From positions 48,876 to 107,908 of the forward strand of contig JAAXJB010000109.1 in NCBI GenBank assembly GCA_012270065.1: a stretch of 59,033 nt of DNA, given 5' to 3'. Every line of letters starts with the position of its first letter. Position 1 is the stretch's first letter. The position numbers and the translations under genes are program-made. The notes beneath the pieces are model-generated. The model had not been told where the DNA came from. It did not search any database and saw nothing but the letters and a program-made list of their open reading frames with translations. Source of the stretch: Rubripirellula sp. (GTDB lineage Bacteria > Planctomycetota > Planctomycetia > Pirellulales > Pirellulaceae). Shown here in pieces: positions 8,293 through 17,537 of this stretch.

Positions 8293-9489
8293 GTGACAGC
8301 TGAAACCACTCGCTGCTTTCGATGCTTTCGTCCCATGCAATTATGCTACTGCGCGAGCATTCCTTCGATCCAGAATCGAACAGCTGTGCTGATGCTTCAG
8401 CACAGGCGGGAATCATTCCATCCGTTCAATACAGCGAGGATTGTGAGTCGGGCGTTACAGAAAAGCCAATTGATGGTGGGGCACAACAAGAATCTAAATG
8501 AGCGTTTTGAAAGCGTGTCGCTGAGCCAACGCGCGGGCCTGCTGTTTCCGGGCGAGGACGCCAAGATTCTGGAGAATCTGCCCGCGTCGGAATTGCCAGA
8601 TCAATTGGTAGTTCCTGATGGCACATGGCACCATGTCAAAACTCTGATGCGAGACATCCCACGCCTGAAACGCTTGCCTCGTTTTTGCATTGCCCCCGAC
8701 GAGCCAAGCCGATATCGCATCCGCCGGGAACCAATCGCTCATGGACTCTCTACCCTGGAAGCCATCGTCTCTGCACTGCAGGCCATTGAGCCAGAAAACA
8801 CAGAACTCGACCTGCTTCTCGACACGTTTGAACACATGGTTGATAACCAGATCAAACAGGGCACGGCCAATTGGCGCGAAAATCAACGCAGACGCCGGGG
8901 CATGCCGAACATCCCACGAGCACTGACCGGCGATCTGAAAAATATTGTTGTCGCTTACGGTGAGCAGGAGCCGGGAAAGTCTGCCAAAAGCCACGGTGAC
9001 CGACCCGCTGGTCCCCGACTCCTGTACTGGGCAGCGATCCGCCCAACAACAGGGGAACGTTTTCAATGTGCGATTGATTCACCGTTCCTCGAAAACAAGG
9101 GTTTCCTGGAACGTTTACGCCTTTCCGCAGACGAACTCGGCAACCGAAAATCAAGCACCGAGTTCCGACGGAACTGGACCGCATTCATGCGCCGAGGAGA
9201 CCGTCTGGTTGTACTCCATCCCTCGACTGCAAACCTACTGCGTCAAATCGATCCGGATAGTCAGGATCCACTGATTCTGAAAGCTGTGAATGTATCCAAA
9301 ACGCCTGAGATTGATCACGCGACCGAGCAATGCTTTCCTGATCTGGAAACACAGTTACCACCCCCGTCATCGCGAGCACAGGAAAGACTTCAACTTGCAG
9401 TAGCACGCGTTGCTACCCTGAATCTCACTTTTCGACAACACTCAACTCAGATGGATGCAATCTGCAAATCAACTGATTCCATTTCCTGA
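8293..9489 (+). CDS. DTW-domain protein (tRNA acp3U-type aminocarboxypropyltransferase) with long C-terminal extension
   Basis: The N-terminal ~185 residues are a DTW domain. The family includes TapT/TuaA, which transfers the 3-amino-3-carboxypropyl group of S-adenosylmethionine to tRNA uridine. Visible hallmarks are a cysteine cluster CFRCF...LCYC (C8, C11, C18, C20), VLMLQHRRE (32-40), DGTW (109-112), YRIRREP (141-147) and LSTLEA (152-157). GTG at 8293 is taken as start because GGAAAG lies about 7 nt upstream. DTW proteins are usually about 200-250 residues. This one is 398, and the part after about residue 210 has no domain I recognise. It has alternating hydrophobic strands (KNIVVAYGE, LLYWAAIRP, DRLVVLHP). 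The gene stands alone between non-coding DNA and a secreted esterase. Confidence 0.88.
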   Translation: MTAETTRCFRCFRPMQLCYCASIPSIQNRTAVLMLQHRRESFHPFNTARIVSRALQKSQLMVGHNKNLNERFESVSLSQRAGLLFPGEDAKILENLPASELPDQLVVPDGTWHHVKTLMRDIPRLKRLPRFCIAPDEPSRYRIRREPIAHGLSTLEAIVSALQAIEPENTELDLLLDTFEHMVDNQIKQGTANWRENQRRRRGMPNIPRALTGDLKNIVVAYGEQEPGKSAKSHGDRPAGPRLLYWAAIRPTTGERFQCAIDSPFLENKGFLERLRLSADELGNRKSSTEFRRNWTAFMRRGDRLVVLHPSTANLLRQIDPDSQDPLILKAVNVSKTPEIDHATEQCFPDLETQLPPPSSRAQERLQLAVARVATLNLTFRQHSTQMDAICKSTDSIS

Positions 9490-9744
9490 AGTCACTTTTC
9501 TCCGTGAATTGCCTGCCCACATTCTGGTTCGCACCGCCAGCCCGCCAAATCAGCACCTCATCCAACTGGCAAGACGAATTACAATAGGAAATGCAGGAGA
9601 CAGCATGATGAGTGAAATCCTTGCTGTAAGTCGAATTCAGCCAGCAGCGCCACCAGATCACATCTGTCCTGCGCGCTGACATTGGCTGGACAGGATCTGC
9701 AAAATCACCCGACCATCACCATTGCGAACAGGATCGTTGCATCC

Positions 9745-10872
9745 ATGACACGAACCCTCTACTGGTACAGCATTTCGACTTTTCTGATTGCACTTGTAAC
9801 GGGAACCAGTTCATCCTGCCTGGCACAACAGGCAAGTCGGCAGGAACGCATTTTTTCCTCTTGGGACAAGAATCGCGATGGTGCTCTGGAACGATCTGAA
9901 GTACCACCGGGACCTCGCCGCATTTTTGACAAGATCGACCAGAACAAGGATGGCAAGATCAGTTTGGCTGAACATCTTGCTGGAACGGGCAGTGCGCCGA
10001 GTCGCCCTCAAACTGCGACCGACAGTCAATTCCAACAGCACACAATTCGACAGGTCTGGCCGCAGGAACCAAGTGGTTTCAATCGGGAATTTTTCGTCCA
10101 CGTTCCAGCTTCTACACCTCAGAGCAACCGTGCCACCACAAACAGATGGCCAATCACATTCGTTTTTCATGGCAACGGGGGATCAGCTCAACGCACGATC
10201 GGAAAATGGCCTCGCCTGTTCACGGATCATCTGATTGTCTCTCCACAGGGCTACCAACGCAGCTGGAACATTTCCAATGAAAAGTCAAAGGCACCTGATG
10301 TTGAATTTTTCAGATTGATCCTGCAGGAACTAACGAAAAAATATCCGCAAGCTGACACCTCACGCATCTCGCTCATCGGCTTTTCCAATGGTGCTGGATA
10401 CATTTACCGTCTGCTCATTGAGCTTGAAGAAGAAGCAGGCATCATCAACGCAGTACCCATCGTGTCATCTCTTCTCGAAGACCAATATCATGACGGATCA
10501 TTCTGGAAGCGATCAGACAATTCAAGCTCAGACTATGACCTCCAAGCAGCCCCCAATGGCAAACGCCACATACTCACGGTTCACGGGACGGCAGATCGTG
10601 TCGTTCCTTATCAGGGAGGAATGCGTGGGCGAACCGCAAAGCACCTGTCAGCACAGGAAACCGCTCATGCACTTGCAAAGCTGCAAGGATATCGCGGGCC
10701 GAGGCTCCCCGACGATCAAGGAAAACCACTTGGCCCGGATATCATCCGTTACAATTATCCGGAGGCTCAGGTTACTCACCTGAAAATAATCAACGGAAGC
10801 CACGGCCTGGGTCCTGCCGGCCAAAAAGCCCATGAACTCGTGAGAGATTTCATTCGCAACAACCTGCCATGA
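9745..10872 (+). CDS. Secreted EF-hand plus alpha/beta-hydrolase (PHB depolymerase/feruloyl esterase-like)
   Basis: A 375-residue secreted esterase. The ATG at 9745 starts a signal peptide (cleavage near CLAQQ). The frame is open upstream to a TTG at 9682, which is less likely. Two EF-hand loops follow, DKNRDGALERSE (41-52) and DQNKDGKISLAE (65-76), predicted to bind calcium. The hydrolase domain (about 100-375) resembles the polyhydroxybutyrate depolymerase / feruloyl esterase (LpqC) group: FHGNGG (141-146), nucleophile S214 in GFSNG, D284 in HGTADRVVPY and H353 in NGSHGLGP. Short EF-hand modules on secreted hydrolases are common in planctomycetes. The substrate could be a polyester or an acylated polysaccharide. 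Confidence 0.87.
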   Translation: MTRTLYWYSISTFLIALVTGTSSSCLAQQASRQERIFSSWDKNRDGALERSEVPPGPRRIFDKIDQNKDGKISLAEHLAGTGSAPSRPQTATDSQFQQHTIRQVWPQEPSGFNREFFVHVPASTPQSNRATTNRWPITFVFHGNGGSAQRTIGKWPRLFTDHLIVSPQGYQRSWNISNEKSKAPDVEFFRLILQELTKKYPQADTSRISLIGFSNGAGYIYRLLIELEEEAGIINAVPIVSSLLEDQYHDGSFWKRSDNSSSDYDLQAAPNGKRHILTVHGTADRVVPYQGGMRGRTAKHLSAQETAHALAKLQGYRGPRLPDDQGKPLGPDIIRYNYPEAQVTHLKIINGSHGLGPAGQKAHELVRDFIRNNLP

Positions 10873-11201
10873 GCAGTTGGATTCCATTCAAGGCTGGCAG
10901 AAGCAAAAAGCACAATCGACGCTCCCAGCGATGCCGCCGCTTGAAGAAGCCCGTCAATCCAAGCACGCATCGATGATTTTCCCGATAGTCAATTACCTGT
11001 AAGTCAATTCCTGATACGGTCCCGTTCGCTCATGTCGTCAACATGGCAAAACTGGCGATCTTTTCCCTGAACCAGGTCGCCTGTCCCTGCATGAAACTGC
11101 TCCTGCATAAAATCGTGCACCAATCCCATCACATGTCCCGCTCATCAACCGCGTTCAAATGCTCTGGCCCAGGCCATGCAACCCAACTCCCAATTCAAAA
11201 C
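10873..11201. other. Gene-free stretch before the large fusion gene
   Basis: 329 bp. The frame of the downstream gene is open from 11043, but that extension (53 residues, Cys/His rich) does not look like a protein start, so I leave it non-coding. I see no repeat, terminator or promoter that stands out. Confidence 0.4.
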
Positions 11202-14200
11202 ATGAAATTACATCTGTTATTGATCGCATCGTTACTGTCGTTTGCTCAAAACCTGCATGCCGAAACAAAGCCGGTCAAAGCTCTCCTGATTGCCGGAGGA
11301 TGCTGCCATGACTACAAGGGGCAGCATGAAGCGTTATTCAAGGGGATTCAGGCAAGATCCAATGTCCAAGTGGACGTTTACTGGACGGATGACTCGAGCA
11401 CCAATCCACCTTTCCCGTTATTCGACAGTCCCGACTGGGCAAAGGGTTATGACGTCATCATTCATGATGAGTGTGCTGCCAGCAATCGGGATGTTGCGGT
11501 GGTGCAGAGGATCCTTGAAGTACATCGCACGATCCCGGCTGTTCATCTTCATTGCGCCATGCATTCGTTCCGGAATGGAACTGATTTGTGGTTCAAACAT
11601 CTGGGGCTCAAATCAACCAGCCACGGCCCGCAAGAACCCATTGCCATTTCATTTGTTGACAAACAACACCCGATCACAAAGGGCTTGAGCAACTGGACGA
11701 CCATCAAGGAAGAACTTTACAACAACGCTGCAATGCACGATGCCAAGGCACTGGCAACAGGCACGCAGACATACACTCGGAATGGAAAAAAGGTTGAAGC
11801 GAAAGCCGTCGTTGCCTGGACAAACGAGAAGCACGGTGCACGAAGTTTCAGTACAACGCTTGGTCATAATACCGCAACAGTCCGTGATGGCCGGTATCTG
11901 GATCTGGTAACACGGGGACTGCTTTGGGCGTGCAACAAATTGACGCCTGAATACATGACACCCTTCACCGGGGAAAACAAAGTCACCTTCATTGCCAAGC
12001 AGGAAAAGCCGGCGGCGATTCCAAAACTTGGGGTCATGCCCAAGAATGCGACCCTGATCAAACCTTCCGCATCATCCACGCAACAGCCTAATTTTCCACT
12101 GAACGCATTCGACGGAAATCTGAATACACGATGGTGCGCTTCCAACGGCAGCTATCCGCAATGGCTGGCGTGGGAATTCCAGCAAGCTGTTCAAGTTGAT
12201 TCCATCAAAATTGTCTGGGAATTCGAGCGTGACTACCAGTTCATGGTTGAAGGTTCAACAGACGGGAAACAGTGGAAAAAATTACTGGATGCGTCTGCCA
12301 ACAGGAAAGCCAATCCTGGTGAACTGCGATTGAACGCCGACAATGCGGTCAAGCACATGCGAATTGTCGGGCTTGGCTCATCCGGTGGTTGGTGCAGCAT
12401 CCGCGAGGTATCTGTCAAAGGAGAGAAAATCAGCACACTTTGGCCATCAAAACCGGATGGCACGCCGTATAGCTACCAACCCAAGCTTGCGGATCCGTAC
12501 GCGAAGCAAGGCAACATTTCACCCACCATCAAGGCGTTATCGGCCGAGGAGGAAGCCAACATCCTCAAGGACGTGAAGCTGGCTGACGGATTCGAAGCAA
12601 CGGTTTTCGCTGCTCCTCCCGCTGTCAATTACCCGGTTTTCGTGGCAGCTTCCACCGACGGAACTCTCTACGTCAGTTCGGACGGGAATGGCTCTCTTGG
12701 GCGTGATCCAAAACGCGGACGCGTGATACGCCTTCGTGACACTGATGGTGACGGCCGCGCTGATGAAACCAAAGTTTTCTGCGAAGTCGATGCTCCCCGA
12801 GGTCTTGTTTGGGATAGCGATCGACTTTACCTCATGCATCCTCCCCATCTTTCTGCCTTCATCGATGCGGATGGTGACGGAATCGCGGAAGAGCAGAAGG
12901 TTCTGGTCAAGAACCTGGCATTTGGCTACGACAAACGGCCAGCTGACCACACAACCAACGGTCTCAGCATCGGTGTTGATGGCTGGCTTTACATCGCCGG
13001 TGGAGACTTCGGATTCATGGATGCCGAGGGTACGGATGGTCGCAAACTGACTCACCGTGGTGGCGGTGTCATTCGGGTGAGACCGGATGGCACTGGCTTG
13101 GAACTCTACTCAACTGGTACTCGGAACATACTGGAAGTAGCAGTAAGTCCGCGGATGGATCTGTTTGCGAGAGACAACACCAATGATGGTGGAGGCTGGG
13201 ATGTAAGATTCCATCATTTCACCGGCGGCGAAGATCATGGCTATCCACGTCTGTACAAGAATTTCTCTGCGGAATGCATTCCGCCACTGGCAGACTACGG
13301 TGGCGGTTCTGGCTGCGGAGCAACCTACGTGGATGAACCCGGTTTTGGCGTCTGGAATGATGCACCGCTTACTGCTGACTGGGGAACGGGCGCCATTTGG
13401 CATCATCGTGTCCAACCCAAAGGAGCCACGTTCGTCGAAACGGCGTCCCCCAAACCATTGGTGCGCATGTCCCGTCCAACGGATGCTGATATTGACGGAA
13501 ACAGCCGTCTGTATTGCGCAAGCTGGAAAGGAGCGACTTTCAAATGGGCTGGTCCCGAGGTTGGATACATTGTTTGCGTGAAACCGAAGAATACGGAAGA
13601 CCGTCCGATGCCAGAATTCAAAAAACTGTCTTCTGATGAACTCGCGGGATTGTTGGAGGACGACAGCTACCGACGAAGACTTGCTGCACAACGTGAATTG
13701 ATGCGCCGTGGTGACCCGAGGCATCGCATTCCCCTGGCCAACCTCGCCACGCAAAGAAGCGAAGCAAGGAATCTGGCAGAGCACCTTCAAAGAGATGCGA
13801 CAACGAACGAAATGACTGCAGCACTGGAACACCCTGATCCAGTTGTGGTCCACATCGCGATCAGAGCGTTGGCAAAAAAACAGGAAGCCAGTGCATGCAT
13901 GGCGGTGCTGAAAAAACAGCTCGGTGAACTACCATCGTCTCAACCCGCTGCACTGCGTGCGCTTGCAAAGATACATCTGCCCGAAGTAGTGGCCGATCTG
14001 ATTCGGCTGACAGCCACTGATTCAAATCCGGTAAATCGCAAGCATCTGAGAGCTGCTTTGTGTCGGCTTCATTATCGCGAGGGAACCTGGAAAGGTGACT
14101 CATGGGGAACGCGACCTGACACCCGTGGTCCCTATTATCAGCCGGAGGCATGGAGTGAAACCGAGAAGATCAACGATTGGTTACGTCAGGAACTGCAAAG

Positions 14201-15362
14201 CATTTCATCAGAAGAAGCAGCCCATCTGATTCTTGAGATCAACCGGCATCGAATCCAGTTGAATGATGTTCTGGATAAAATGATGAAAATGGCCAAGGAC
14301 AACCTGCAATTACTGCCACCAACGATCGCCAAGCTGGCAGCAGAACGTGACCTTCCTGAAGGCAGCCTGTCATTTCTCACCGCCGCCGCAAATGCCCCCG
14401 ACTTGCCAACCAGCACGCAGCTGCAGCTGGTGACAGCTTTATTGAAAACAAAACAGGTTTCGGCACTGACACCGTCATTGGCGACAATTGCCCGCTTGTC
14501 AGAAACGCAGGCAAAGCGGGATCAACAGAGCGCTTTTCGGAATCTCATCAAATCACCGCTACTTCAGAACAACCTTCAGTTCGCGTTGGAAAAATGTCAA
14601 AGCAAGGAAGCCGGTATCCGTTTCTGGGCGACTGCCGCTTTACTGGGAGTTACGCAGGAAAAGAATATCAGCCCGGAAGTCCGGGAGCAGGCAATCGCAA
14701 TTGTCGATGGACTATGGAAAGACAGCGATCATCGCATCCAGCTGCTCAGAGCAGCAATCGCCACACAGAACCATTTTCTCGATGATCGCATTCTCGAACT
14801 GACGAACAAGCCAGACCCCAAAACGTTGTCAGAGGTACAACGTGCAGTGAAAGAGTTACGACTGGCAGACAAGCTGAATCCCAATCTCCCTCGCATTGCC
14901 ACCATCGGGGTCGACACCACTCTGAAACAGTTTTTGCTTACCAGCGGCGAGGCCGCGCACGGAAAACGCATCTTCAAAGAAGCAAACTGCGTTGCCTGCC
15001 ACACTGTGAGCAAACAGGAACAGCAACAGGGCCCGTATCTGGGCAACATCGCTGCAACCTACAAACGGCAGCAACTGGCAGAAGCTATCCTGCAGCCTGA
15101 CAAGACCATTGCGCAGGGATTCGCAACCACCTCGATACTCACCATTGATGGTCGAGTGGTGATCGGATTTGTCACGGGAGAACAGGCCAATCAGGTCACT
15201 CTTCGCGACGCGCAGGCCAAGGAACACACAATCAGCAAAGATGACATCGAAATCCGCAAGACGTTGAAAACATCGGTCATGCCAAAAGGCCTGATGGACA
15301 AATTCTCTGTCAGTGATCTTGCGGCTCTCGTGACATATCTGGAATCGCTGACCCAAAAGTGA
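11202..15362 (+). CDS. Giant secreted fusion: ThuA-like, discoidin, PVC sorbosone dehydrogenase-like propeller, HEAT and cytochrome c
   Basis: About 1,386 residues from the ATG at 11202, where a signal peptide begins (MKLHLLLIASLLSF, cleavage near LHAE). Domains in order: ThuA-like (about 25-250, opening KALLIAGGCCHDY), an F5/8 type C (discoidin) carbohydrate-binding domain (about 290-406, with AFDGNLNTRWCAS), a PVC-type sorbosone dehydrogenase-like beta-propeller (about 455-800), HEAT-like helical repeats (about 806-1225) and a C-terminal cytochrome c domain with heme site CVACH (C1263-H1267). Parts of this architecture are typical of planctomycete sugar oxidoreductases, with electrons presumably passing to the attached heme. 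The calcium-rich DTDGDGRADE and DADGDGIAEE segments lie in the propeller. The stop codon abuts the stop of the convergent gene at 15363. No obvious Shine-Dalgarno is present. Confidence 0.9.
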   Translation: MKLHLLLIASLLSFAQNLHAETKPVKALLIAGGCCHDYKGQHEALFKGIQARSNVQVDVYWTDDSSTNPPFPLFDSPDWAKGYDVIIHDECAASNRDVAVVQRILEVHRTIPAVHLHCAMHSFRNGTDLWFKHLGLKSTSHGPQEPIAISFVDKQHPITKGLSNWTTIKEELYNNAAMHDAKALATGTQTYTRNGKKVEAKAVVAWTNEKHGARSFSTTLGHNTATVRDGRYLDLVTRGLLWACNKLTPEYMTPFTGENKVTFIAKQEKPAAIPKLGVMPKNATLIKPSASSTQQPNFPLNAFDGNLNTRWCASNGSYPQWLAWEFQQAVQVDSIKIVWEFERDYQFMVEGSTDGKQWKKLLDASANRKANPGELRLNADNAVKHMRIVGLGSSGGWCSIREVSVKGEKISTLWPSKPDGTPYSYQPKLADPYAKQGNISPTIKALSAEEEANILKDVKLADGFEATVFAAPPAVNYPVFVAASTDGTLYVSSDGNGSLGRDPKRGRVIRLRDTDGDGRADETKVFCEVDAPRGLVWDSDRLYLMHPPHLSAFIDADGDGIAEEQKVLVKNLAFGYDKRPADHTTNGLSIGVDGWLYIAGGDFGFMDAEGTDGRKLTHRGGGVIRVRPDGTGLELYSTGTRNILEVAVSPRMDLFARDNTNDGGGWDVRFHHFTGGEDHGYPRLYKNFSAECIPPLADYGGGSGCGATYVDEPGFGVWNDAPLTADWGTGAIWHHRVQPKGATFVETASPKPLVRMSRPTDADIDGNSRLYCASWKGATFKWAGPEVGYIVCVKPKNTEDRPMPEFKKLSSDELAGLLEDDSYRRRLAAQRELMRRGDPRHRIPLANLATQRSEARNLAEHLQRDATTNEMTAALEHPDPVVVHIAIRALAKKQEASACMAVLKKQLGELPSSQPAALRALAKIHLPEVVADLIRLTATDSNPVNRKHLRAALCRLHYREGTWKGDSWGTRPDTRGPYYQPEAWSETEKINDWLRQELQSISSEEAAHLILEINRHRIQLNDVLDKMMKMAKDNLQLLPPTIAKLAAERDLPEGSLSFLTAAANAPDLPTSTQLQLVTALLKTKQVSALTPSLATIARLSETQAKRDQQSAFRNLIKSPLLQNNLQFALEKCQSKEAGIRFWATAALLGVTQEKNISPEVREQAIAIVDGLWKDSDHRIQLLRAAIATQNHFLDDRILELTNKPDPKTLSEVQRAVKELRLADKLNPNLPRIATIGVDTTLKQFLLTSGEAAHGKRIFKEANCVACHTVSKQEQQQGPYLGNIAATYKRQQLAEAILQPDKTIAQGFATTSILTIDGRVVIGFVTGEQANQVTLRDAQAKEHTISKDDIEIRKTLKTSVMPKGLMDKFSVSDLAALVTYLESLTQK

Positions 15363-15365
15363 TCA
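15360..15365. other. Abutting convergent stop codons
   Basis: The plus-strand TGA (15360-15362) and the minus-strand TGA (15365-15363) together form the palindrome TGATCA. The two genes end back to back with no spacer, so any transcription terminator must lie inside the opposite gene. Confidence 0.9.
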
Positions 15366-16031
15366 TGACGGTTCCGCAACGCTGGATCGGGGCTCCAACT
15401 GGTCAAGGACATCAATCAGCGCCTTGATTGATGGACGTTTCTGAGGACTGGTCCCCACATAGGAAAGCACCACCTCACCTCGCTTGTTCAACACAAAGGT
15501 CGATGGTTTGGCAAGCTGTGCCTCGATCCCCAACTTCCCTACCGCCTGCAAATCCTGATCCAGCAAAATAGGAAATGGAACGGAATCTTCACCGGCCACC
15601 AACAAACCTGCCTTCTTGAACTGGGGCAACTGTGCCGTTGAGCCCGGATAAACCAGCAGGACCTCGGTATCCCGCTGTTTGAATTCAGCGTAATTCGAGA
15701 TCAAACGGGAAATCTGTGTGGTGCAGTACGGGCAGATTCTTCCGGAAAATCCACGCGTGAAAACGATCAAAAGGTTTTTCTTCTCAACGTAATCCGAGAT
15801 CGAAATCTGCCTGCCCTCAGTATCCACGAAGTCCATCGACTCCAACAAACCGTTTTCATTGTGGTTGCTGCCCACTTCGTCCAGAAACTCGACACCGTAG
15901 TATCGTTCCAGAGTGATGCCACCAAGCGGATCCTGACTGTTTCTGGCTTTGACTCCTGCCAGATAAACAAACCAGCCACCAGTCAAACACAAGCAGAGGC
16001 AAACGGATAGGATAAATGCTTTAGGTCCCAT
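15363..16031 (-). CDS. Membrane-anchored redoxin (AhpC/TSA, peroxiredoxin-like)
   Basis: A 222-residue thioredoxin-fold protein. ATG at 16031 begins an N-terminal hydrophobic helix (about 5-26) that anchors it or acts as a signal peptide. The frame is open upstream to 16154 without support. The active-site region is LLIVFTRGFSGRICPYC, with C100 and C103 in the CPYC arrangement typical of the RGxxCPYC peroxiredoxin-like branch. It is followed by EVLLVYPGS, PILLDQD and the cis-proline loop KPSTFVLNKRGEV. It probably reduces peroxides or disulfides outside the cytoplasm. It could also be a thiol-disulfide oxidoreductase that maintains the secreted cytochromes, which is inference. It is divergent from the kinase gene. 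Confidence 0.85.
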   Translation of the reverse strand: MGPKAFILSVCLCLCLTGGWFVYLAGVKARNSQDPLGGITLERYYGVEFLDEVGSNHNENGLLESMDFVDTEGRQISISDYVEKKNLLIVFTRGFSGRICPYCTTQISRLISNYAEFKQRDTEVLLVYPGSTAQLPQFKKAGLLVAGEDSVPFPILLDQDLQAVGKLGIEAQLAKPSTFVLNKRGEVVLSYVGTSPQKRPSIKALIDVLDQLEPRSSVAEPS

Positions 16032-16204
16032 GCACCTAAGGTAACGGAAATCGTCACGTGCTGAAATGCAAATCCGGTAAAGCGAGGGGACCGGGCATGC
16101 CTCCCGCCCACCATCCGAATCATTCAATGCAATCGCTTCACTCCTGAACGGCATCCCGGCTGCGATCTCTCGTTGAAAAGCAAATCACCGGATCTCGCTC
16201 CTCT

Positions 16205-16214
16205 GTTTTAAAAC
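16205..16214. promoter_or_regulatory. Perfect 10-bp palindrome between divergent genes
   Basis: GTTTTAAAAC lies in the 258-bp region between the redoxin gene (minus) and the kinase gene (plus). It could be a regulator site or an AT-rich promoter segment. A single site of this length is only weak evidence. Confidence 0.2.
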
Positions 16215-16289
16215 GGAAAATGCAAAAGGTGACGTGCAGGATCACCAACCGGGTTACACTGCGGTGTCCCGGATGCAGCACTGACTGGC

Positions 16290-17402
16290 ATGGGGCAACT
16301 CGCAGACGAGGGGAAGAGACAGAAAATGCGGGAAAACGAAGTCGGTATCGGGACAAAACTTGGGCCCTACGTGATCACACGCCAAATCGGTGAAGGTGGC
16401 GCGGGCACAGTCTTTGTAGCCAGTGACCCCAAAAAAAAATCTGTTGAAGTCGCGATCAAGGTGATGCGTCCAGAGGCAGAGGAAATCGAGGAAACTCACG
16501 CACGGTTCATCCGTGAAATCACTGTTGCCCAGAAGCTGAACGACCCTCACATCGTCGCATATCATGACTGCGGAGTCGAAGACGGAATCCTCTACTTTGT
16601 GATGCAATACCTGCCCTGGGGATCTTTGGATTCCGTACTGCATCGCCGGCGAACGTTATCTTGGCGTGAAACGTGTGAATGCGGTATCCAGATTGCACGT
16701 GGCCTGCACCATTTCCACGAGCATGGAATGCTGCACCGAGACTTGAAGCCTGCCAATATTTTTCTGTCAGATGACGGGCGTTTGAAAATCGGTGACTTTG
16801 GGCTGGCTCGTGATCTCAACTCGCCAACGCTCACGCAGGCGGGAACAGCAATTGGTACGGCAAACTATCTTGCGCCTGAACAGGCGATGGGCGACGTGTC
16901 GATCGACGAAAGGGCAGATCTTTATGCTCTCGGATGCAATCTGTTTCAGTGTGTTGCCGGCTACCCACCTTTCGATTACCCGGAATCCAGAGGAATCCCA
17001 ACGCTCCTGGAAATGATGCGCCGGCACATCGAGGATTCCCCACCTCAACTCAGTGCGATCGCGCCAGTCTGCCCGCCTGACCTCTGTCTGCTCGTTGATA
17101 AATTACTCGCAAAAAATCGTAATGAACGCCCCGCTTCGGCTGATGAAGTCATCAATCACCTGCAGGCAATTCTGGAGGAACGACCGATCTCAATCTGCTC
17201 TGAGCATACCGATGACCAACAGAAGACGATCGCTGATGAAATAACAGACAGAACTTCTGTAACAGAAGAAAAAACACTCACACACCGTCTTCACGAGGGA
17301 ACAGCTGCAGCTCCCAGAGGTTTGAAACGACGTTGGGTAATCATTGGATTCATGCTGATCATCGTACTCATCGTCAGTACCGCAGCCGTCACCTGTTTTT
17401 GA
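16290..17402 (+). CDS. Tail-anchored Ser/Thr protein kinase
   Basis: A Hanks-type kinase of 370 residues from ATG 16290. An internal ATG at 16326 (residue 13), preceded by a purine-rich tract, is an equally plausible start. Motifs: GEGGAGTV (34-41), K57 in VAIKVM, HRDLKPAN (149-156), DFG (169-171), APE (195-197), then DERADLYALGC. All catalytic residues are present. A polar linker of about 50 residues leads to one C-terminal helix (about 349-369), which ends the protein, so there is no extracytoplasmic sensor. This tail-anchored form suggests signalling at the inner face of the membrane with input from partner proteins. It is divergent from the redoxin gene and convergent with the decarboxylase gene. 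Confidence 0.93.
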   Translation: MGQLADEGKRQKMRENEVGIGTKLGPYVITRQIGEGGAGTVFVASDPKKKSVEVAIKVMRPEAEEIEETHARFIREITVAQKLNDPHIVAYHDCGVEDGILYFVMQYLPWGSLDSVLHRRRTLSWRETCECGIQIARGLHHFHEHGMLHRDLKPANIFLSDDGRLKIGDFGLARDLNSPTLTQAGTAIGTANYLAPEQAMGDVSIDERADLYALGCNLFQCVAGYPPFDYPESRGIPTLLEMMRRHIEDSPPQLSAIAPVCPPDLCLLVDKLLAKNRNERPASADEVINHLQAILEERPISICSEHTDDQQKTIADEITDRTSVTEEKTLTHRLHEGTAAAPRGLKRRWVIIGFMLIIVLIVSTAAVTCF

Positions 17403-17537
17403 TCATTGCCCAACGCACGTTGAGTTGACCACAGCAGAATTCCCGAACCCGGAAACAGGACACAAAATGGCTGAAACCGCCTTGGTTTCTTCTCGCAACT
17501 TTCCAACAAACCGTCATTGAATTCTCCATCAAGACCA

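Noticed and set aside
9682-9744. Start of the EF-hand esterase at TTG 9682
   Set aside because: The extension is polar and would bury the signal peptide. The ATG at 9745 gives a normal secretion signal.
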